DNA of 64,000 nucleotides from Halobacterium noricense (GTDB lineage: Archaea > Halobacteriota > Halobacteria > Halobacteriales > Halobacteriaceae): the NCBI RefSeq assembly GCF_021233435.1, contig NZ_CP089468.1:806001-870000 (forward strand), given 5' to 3'. Shown here piece by piece: positions 60,878 to 64,000 of the stretch. The translations under genes and the position numbers were made by a program. The notes below the pieces were generated by a model that searched no databases, was not told where the DNA came from, and saw nothing but the letters and a program-made list of their open reading frames with translations. Each line of letters begins with the position of its first letter. The first letter of the stretch is position 1.

Positions 60878-61504
60878 ATGACGACCCGGTACGTCCTCCT
60901 CGGCGACGTTGTCTCCTCTCGGGAGATAGACGACCGTGCGGAGTTTGGAGCGCGGCTCCGCGAGGCCTGCCGGACGGTGGCCGAGCAGCACGAGAACGCG
61001 TTCGACGCACCGCTCGAACCGCTCAAGGGAATCGACGAGATTGGCGGGGTTCTCACCACCGTCGAACCGCTGTACGACGTCCTCGACACGCTTCACGCTG
61101 CGCTCCACCCACACGAACTCAGAGTCGCCGTCGCTAAAGGTGTCGTCGACGTCGGCCTCGACTCTGGAGACGTCTCACAGATGGACGGGCCCGCGTTCCA
61201 CCGGGCGGACGACCTCCTCTCGGAACTCGAACGTGGAGCACTTCGGTTCACGTTCGACTTCCAGATGGAGTCACTCGATACGGCAGTTGCCGACGAGGTG
61301 AATCTCTTGTTCGCGTCCAAGCGTCGCTGGACGGACCGCGAGCGGGAAGTCGTCGAGAGCTATCTGGAGACGGGTTCGCAAGCTGAGACAGCCAACGCAC
61401 TCGACATCTCACAGGCAGCGGTCTCTCAGGCCCTCTCACGCGCATCGTGGCCGACCGTCCGTGAAATTGAAACCAGATTACGAACCACCCTGCAAACAGT
61501 ATGA
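60878..61504 (+). CDS. SatD-family protein with C-terminal HTH
   Basis: A 208-residue protein resembling SatD (secretion and acid tolerance family). The N-terminal two thirds read LLGDVVSSREI (about 7-17), LKGIDEIGGVLTTVEPLY (about 49-66), LRVAVAKGVVDVG (81-93) and QMDGPAFHRADDLL (101-114), a pattern I find similar to nucleotidyl-cyclase/palm folds, where Asp residues would bind metal. A sigma-4-like HTH follows (DREREVVESYLETGSQAETA, ISQAAVSQALSRA, about 153-190). The ATG is preferred to a GTG two codons upstream. Its stop overlaps the next gene by four bases. Confidence 0.75.
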   Translation: MTTRYVLLGDVVSSREIDDRAEFGARLREACRTVAEQHENAFDAPLEPLKGIDEIGGVLTTVEPLYDVLDTLHAALHPHELRVAVAKGVVDVGLDSGDVSQMDGPAFHRADDLLSELERGALRFTFDFQMESLDTAVADEVNLLFASKRRWTDREREVVESYLETGSQAETANALDISQAAVSQALSRASWPTVREIETRLRTTLQTV

Positions 61505-61872
61505 GCGCGCTCCCGTTCGTTCCGACCGCGGAACGACTCCTCGTCGTGGTTGCCAGCTACGCATTCCTGTTAGCGACGAGCGGGTTCGTCGTCACACGGT
61601 CACTTCGTACTGTCCCGTCGGACGACGACGTTCCGACTGGTCGCGAGCGCGCCGTCGGGGTTCTCGTCGGGAAGTGTGAAAACGTGCTAACGCTCACGTT
61701 CGTCCTCGCTGGCGCGTACACCGCGCTTGCTGTCGTGTTCGCCGCGAAAGGAATCGTTCGGAAAGACGACATCGAGAAGAACAGCCTGTTCTACCTGGCC
61801 GGGACGCTGGTCAACCTCACGTACTCCGTGCTCGTCGGACTCGCGGCTGCAGTTCTCGTCACCGTCCTCTGA
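61501..61872 (+). CDS. Three-helix membrane partner of the SatD-like protein
   Basis: A 123-residue membrane protein with hydrophobic segments at about 12-32, 62-82 and 95-121, separated by a charged loop (PSDDDVPTGRERAVGVLVGK) and an RKDDIEKN loop. No family is recognised; in bacteria SatD genes are often followed by a membrane protein (DUF3307), which this is not obviously. The ATG overlaps the SatD stop (ATGA), so the two are translationally coupled and probably work together, perhaps as sensor and membrane effector. Confidence 0.65.
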   Translation: MSALPFVPTAERLLVVVASYAFLLATSGFVVTRSLRTVPSDDDVPTGRERAVGVLVGKCENVLTLTFVLAGAYTALAVVFAAKGIVRKDDIEKNSLFYLAGTLVNLTYSVLVGLAAAVLVTVL

Positions 61873-61873
61873 A

Positions 61874-62440
61874 CTACAGGTCCCGGCGATGCCCCTTCGG
61901 TACCATCGACTTGAGGTCGCCGTACGTGTAGAGGCCGACGCCGATGGGTTCGACACCGCCGGCGAGTTCGTGAGCGACGACGAGATAGCCCCAGTCGCCG
62001 CCCCACTCGATTTCCTGCTCCTCGCCCGCGATGAAGCGCTTCGCGCGCTCGTCGCCGAGCACGATGACGTTCTGTTCGGCGTCGCGGCCGAACCGCTGGA
62101 CGGCGTCGGTCGTGGGCTTCCAGTGCTCCTGCCGCGTGCGCAGGATTTTCAGGCCGAGCGCTTCGACGGGCACCGGCTCCCCGGGGTCGTAGGGGAGCGC
62201 CCAGACCTTCCCCTTGCCCTTCTCCCAGAACGTGTACTCGTCGAAGGTGTCCTCGGGGACGGCGAACCGGTCGACCCACCAGTTCACGACGGCCTCGCGA
62301 GACGGCCGACCTTTGACCGTCCGGTCGGCGTCCGTCTCGGGGAGGCGGTCGAACTGGCCGCTTCTGTTCCGGCGGAAGTGGTCGACACCGCTGTCACCAC
62401 CGCTGTCGCTCTCGCTGGAACCGCGGTCGTCGTCAGTCAC
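61874..62440 (-). CDS. PUA-like C-terminal module of an RsmF-type methyltransferase (DUF7122-like)
   Basis: A 188-residue protein with a disordered acidic start (SSESDSGGDSGVDHFRRN), then RPSREAVVNWWVDRFAVPED and WGGDWGYLVVAHELAGGVEP, like the C-terminal domain that follows the catalytic domain in bacterial RsmF and eukaryotic Nop2. The GTG start overlaps the stop of the methyltransferase gene by four bases (GTGA), so it is most likely the separated C-terminal half of the same enzyme. The DUF7122 name is recalled. It converges with the SatD cassette. Confidence 0.75.
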   Translation of the reverse strand: MTDDDRGSSESDSGGDSGVDHFRRNRSGQFDRLPETDADRTVKGRPSREAVVNWWVDRFAVPEDTFDEYTFWEKGKGKVWALPYDPGEPVPVEALGLKILRTRQEHWKPTTDAVQRFGRDAEQNVIVLGDERAKRFIAGEEQEIEWGGDWGYLVVAHELAGGVEPIGVGLYTYGDLKSMVPKGHRRDL

Positions 62441-63348
62441 GCCGTCACCTCCAGTTTCGCGGCGAAGAACCCTCCCGTGTCGTTCTGGTGGGGGTAGTAG
62501 CGGCGCGTCTTCGTCAGCGAGTCGTCGTACGTCTCGTCGTTCCACTCCGTGATTCCGGGCGAGGATTCGAGGCCGGTGTCGAACTCGACGAGCCGACAGT
62601 CGCCGTCGGAGAGGGCGCTGTCGACGACGGCCTCGTTCTCTTCGGGGGCGAACGTGCACGTGGAGTACACCACGGTCCCGCCCTCGCGAGTGAGTTCGAT
62701 GGCGCGTTCGAGGATGTCCGACTGGAGCGCACCGAGATTCCGGCTGGCACTCGCCCCCGCGCCGTCGAGGGCGTCGGCGTTCTTGCGGACGGTGCCCTCG
62801 CAGGTGCAGGGCGCGTCGACGAGCGCGCGGTCGAAGGCGTCGACGTTCGGGAACGCGTCGAGCGTCGCGCGGCGAGCGTCCGTGTTCGTCACCGCCGCGC
62901 ACGTGACGCCGAGGCGGTCGCAGTTCCCGCGCAGCGCGGAGAGGCGGCCGAGGTTGTCGTCGTTCGCGACGACCAGACCCTCGTCGTTCATCTCTGCCGC
63001 GATCTGGGTGGTCTTCCCGCCGGGCGCGGCACACGAGTCCCAAACGACCTCCCCCGGTTGCGGATCGAGAATCGCGGGCGGCACGGCCGACACTTCCTCC
63101 TGGCCGTGAATCCAGCCGTGGACGTAGGGCCACGTGTTCCCCGGTTTGCCGGTGGCGACGCCCAGCACGTCGCTGTTCCAGTCGCGGCCGTAGACGTCGA
63201 CGCCCTCGGCTTCGAGGGCGTCGACCACGCGGTCCCGGGTCGCCTTGATCGAGTTGACCCGGACCGTCGTGGGGAGGTGGCGTTCGCAGGCGTCGAGGAA
63301 CGCGTCGAAGTCGTCGACGAGCGGTTCGTATCGCGAGAGCGCGTCCAT
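62437..63348 (-). CDS. RNA m5C methyltransferase (NOL1/NOP2/Sun, RsmB/F-like)
   Basis: A 303-residue SAM-dependent RNA cytosine-5 methyltransferase. SAM motif WDSCAAPGGKTTQIAAEM, motif IV VDAPCTCEGTVRKN (Cys contacts the leaving base) and motif VI VVYSTCTFAPEENE with the catalytic Cys. An N-terminal RNA-binding part (FDAFLDACERHLPTTVRVNS) is present. Target (rRNA or tRNA) not decided. It lacks a C-terminal PUA-like domain, which is encoded by the next gene overlapping its stop by four bases. ATG giving MDALSRYEPLVDDFD is clear. Confidence 0.93.
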   Translation of the reverse strand: MDALSRYEPLVDDFDAFLDACERHLPTTVRVNSIKATRDRVVDALEAEGVDVYGRDWNSDVLGVATGKPGNTWPYVHGWIHGQEEVSAVPPAILDPQPGEVVWDSCAAPGGKTTQIAAEMNDEGLVVANDDNLGRLSALRGNCDRLGVTCAAVTNTDARRATLDAFPNVDAFDRALVDAPCTCEGTVRKNADALDGAGASASRNLGALQSDILERAIELTREGGTVVYSTCTFAPEENEAVVDSALSDGDCRLVEFDTGLESSPGITEWNDETYDDSLTKTRRYYPHQNDTGGFFAAKLEVTA

Positions 63349-63461
63349 TACCCCGGTGATACGCCCGACGGGCGCTTGTGGGTTACGCTCGCCGGCGGCG
63401 CCGGCCGCACTCCTCGCGCGCCGCCCCCGCCTTTAAGCCGTCTCCGGGAGTCGGTTCGCGC

Positions 63462-64000
63462 ATGGCGAGCATTCGCACCAAAACGGAGTTCGACCTCGAA
63501 AATCCGACGCTCGTCGAGGGGCTGCCGGGCGTCGGGCTCGTCGGCAAAATCGCCACCGACCACCTCGTCGACGCCTTCGAGATGGAGTACGTCGCGAGCG
63601 TGGACTGCCAGAACATCCCCCGCGTCTCCGTCTACGAGGAGGACGCGCGTGACGTCCTCCCGCCGGTCCGGCTGTACGCCGACGAGTCCCGGGACCTGCT
63701 CGCGCTCCAGTCGGACGTACCGCTGGCCCGCGACACCGGCGGCGCGTTCGCGGACTGCATCACCGAGTGGCTCGCGGACAACGACGCCACGCCGCTGTAC
63801 CTCAGTGGCCTCCCGATGCAGAACCTCGACCCCTCGAACGTCCCCGACGTGTTCGGCATCGCCACCGGTGACGCCGCGTCCCGTCTCGACGCCAACGACA
63901 TCGGGACGCCACCCGAACGCGGCCTCGTCAGCGGTCCGACGGGTGCGCTCATCAACCGCGCGGCCGAGAGCGACATCGACGCCATCGGACTCGTCGTCGA
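63462..64000 (+). CDS. PAC2-family (proteasome assembly chaperone-like) protein, cut by window edge
   Basis: At least 179 residues of a PAC2-like protein, still open at the window end. PTLVEGLPGVGLVGKIATDHL at residues 15-35, and the block PLYLSGLPMQNLDPSNVPDVFG, with GLVSGPTGALINRAAES, are typical of the archaeal PbaB/PAC2 family, whose members assist 20S proteasome assembly or are related carboligase-like proteins. The ATG (MASIRTKTEFDLENP) lies 114 bases from the divergent methyltransferase start. The C-terminal part cannot be seen. Confidence 0.88.
   Translation, partial: MASIRTKTEFDLENPTLVEGLPGVGLVGKIATDHLVDAFEMEYVASVDCQNIPRVSVYEEDARDVLPPVRLYADESRDLLALQSDVPLARDTGGAFADCITEWLADNDATPLYLSGLPMQNLDPSNVPDVFGIATGDAASRLDANDIGTPPERGLVSGPTGALINRAAESDIDAIGLVV

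Overview
The window is GC-rich archaeal chromosome of a halophilic archaeon (class Halobacteria; genus not resolved). The proteins are highly acidic, many starts look leaderless with a TATA-like box about 26-30 bases upstream, and the families are typically haloarchaeal: HalX response regulator, HTH-10 regulator, PGF-CTERM tail, CPxCG zinc micro-protein, archaeal class I FBP aldolase, XPB-Bax1 pair and archaeal phosphoglycolate phosphatase. Coding is dense on both strands, and most genes are ordinary housekeeping or core-metabolism genes.

Layout. 1-8.6 kb: PEP carboxylase (cut by the window edge), a pilin-like envelope protein, an EamA exporter, ketopantoate reductase, a secreted protein, a zinc-ribbon ArsR-type regulator, small membrane proteins and a cold-shock protein. 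8.7-19.5 kb: Xaa-Pro peptidase, MATE exporter, tRNA-Thr, PEBP-like protein, phosphoglycolate phosphatase, PfkB kinase, a degenerate RecA-like protein, ThiC with a repeat-rich promoter, an HhH/RNase H-fold nuclease, membrane proteins and a deoxyadenosine/SAH-type deaminase. 19.4-27.6 kb is the mobile stretch: two MITEs with IS6-like ends and perfect 8-bp target duplications, a solo tnpB element, and between them glutamate dehydrogenase, regulators and a geranylgeranyl-reductase-like flavoprotein. 27.6-35.3 kb: AzlCD, peroxiredoxin, two facing gene remnants, O-methyltransferase, thioredoxin-fold protein, MBL hydrolase, uracil-DNA-glycosylase-like protein and an Fe-S photolyase. 35.3-39.5 kb: HxlR, winged-helix and PadR regulators next to a CopZ/CopA copper-export pair. 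39.5-46.3 kb: a K+ channel/TrkA protein, a KaiC-like ATPase, a frameshifted DUF3800 gene, a DUF123 nuclease-like gene, an aldo/keto reductase and DoxX. 46.5-50.6 kb: SRAP protein, the fba-fbp gluconeogenesis operon, an HhH protein and 3-hydroxyacyl-CoA dehydrogenase. 51-57.4 kb: dnaJ, a DUF2298 membrane protein, dnaK and grpE, all on the minus strand. 57.5-64 kb: XPB helicase, lipoprotein and Bax1, a SatD-like/3-TM cassette, a split RsmF-type methyltransferase, and a PAC2-family proteasome chaperone cut by the window edge.

Functional groupings the sequence supports: fba and fbp overlap by one base and catalyse consecutive gluconeogenic steps; dnaK/grpE/dnaJ form the Hsp70 system; CopZ and CopA handle copper; AzlC/AzlD form one exporter; XPB and Bax1 form a known repair pair; the RNA m5C methyltransferase and its detached C-terminal domain overlap by four bases; and the SatD-like sensor/HTH protein overlaps a three-helix membrane protein. 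I found no CRISPR array, rRNA, origin or prophage. The most interesting items are the MITE pair, the SatD-membrane cassette, the TnpB with an altered RuvC-II motif, the double gene remnant at 29.1-29.5 kb and the repeats in the thiC promoter.
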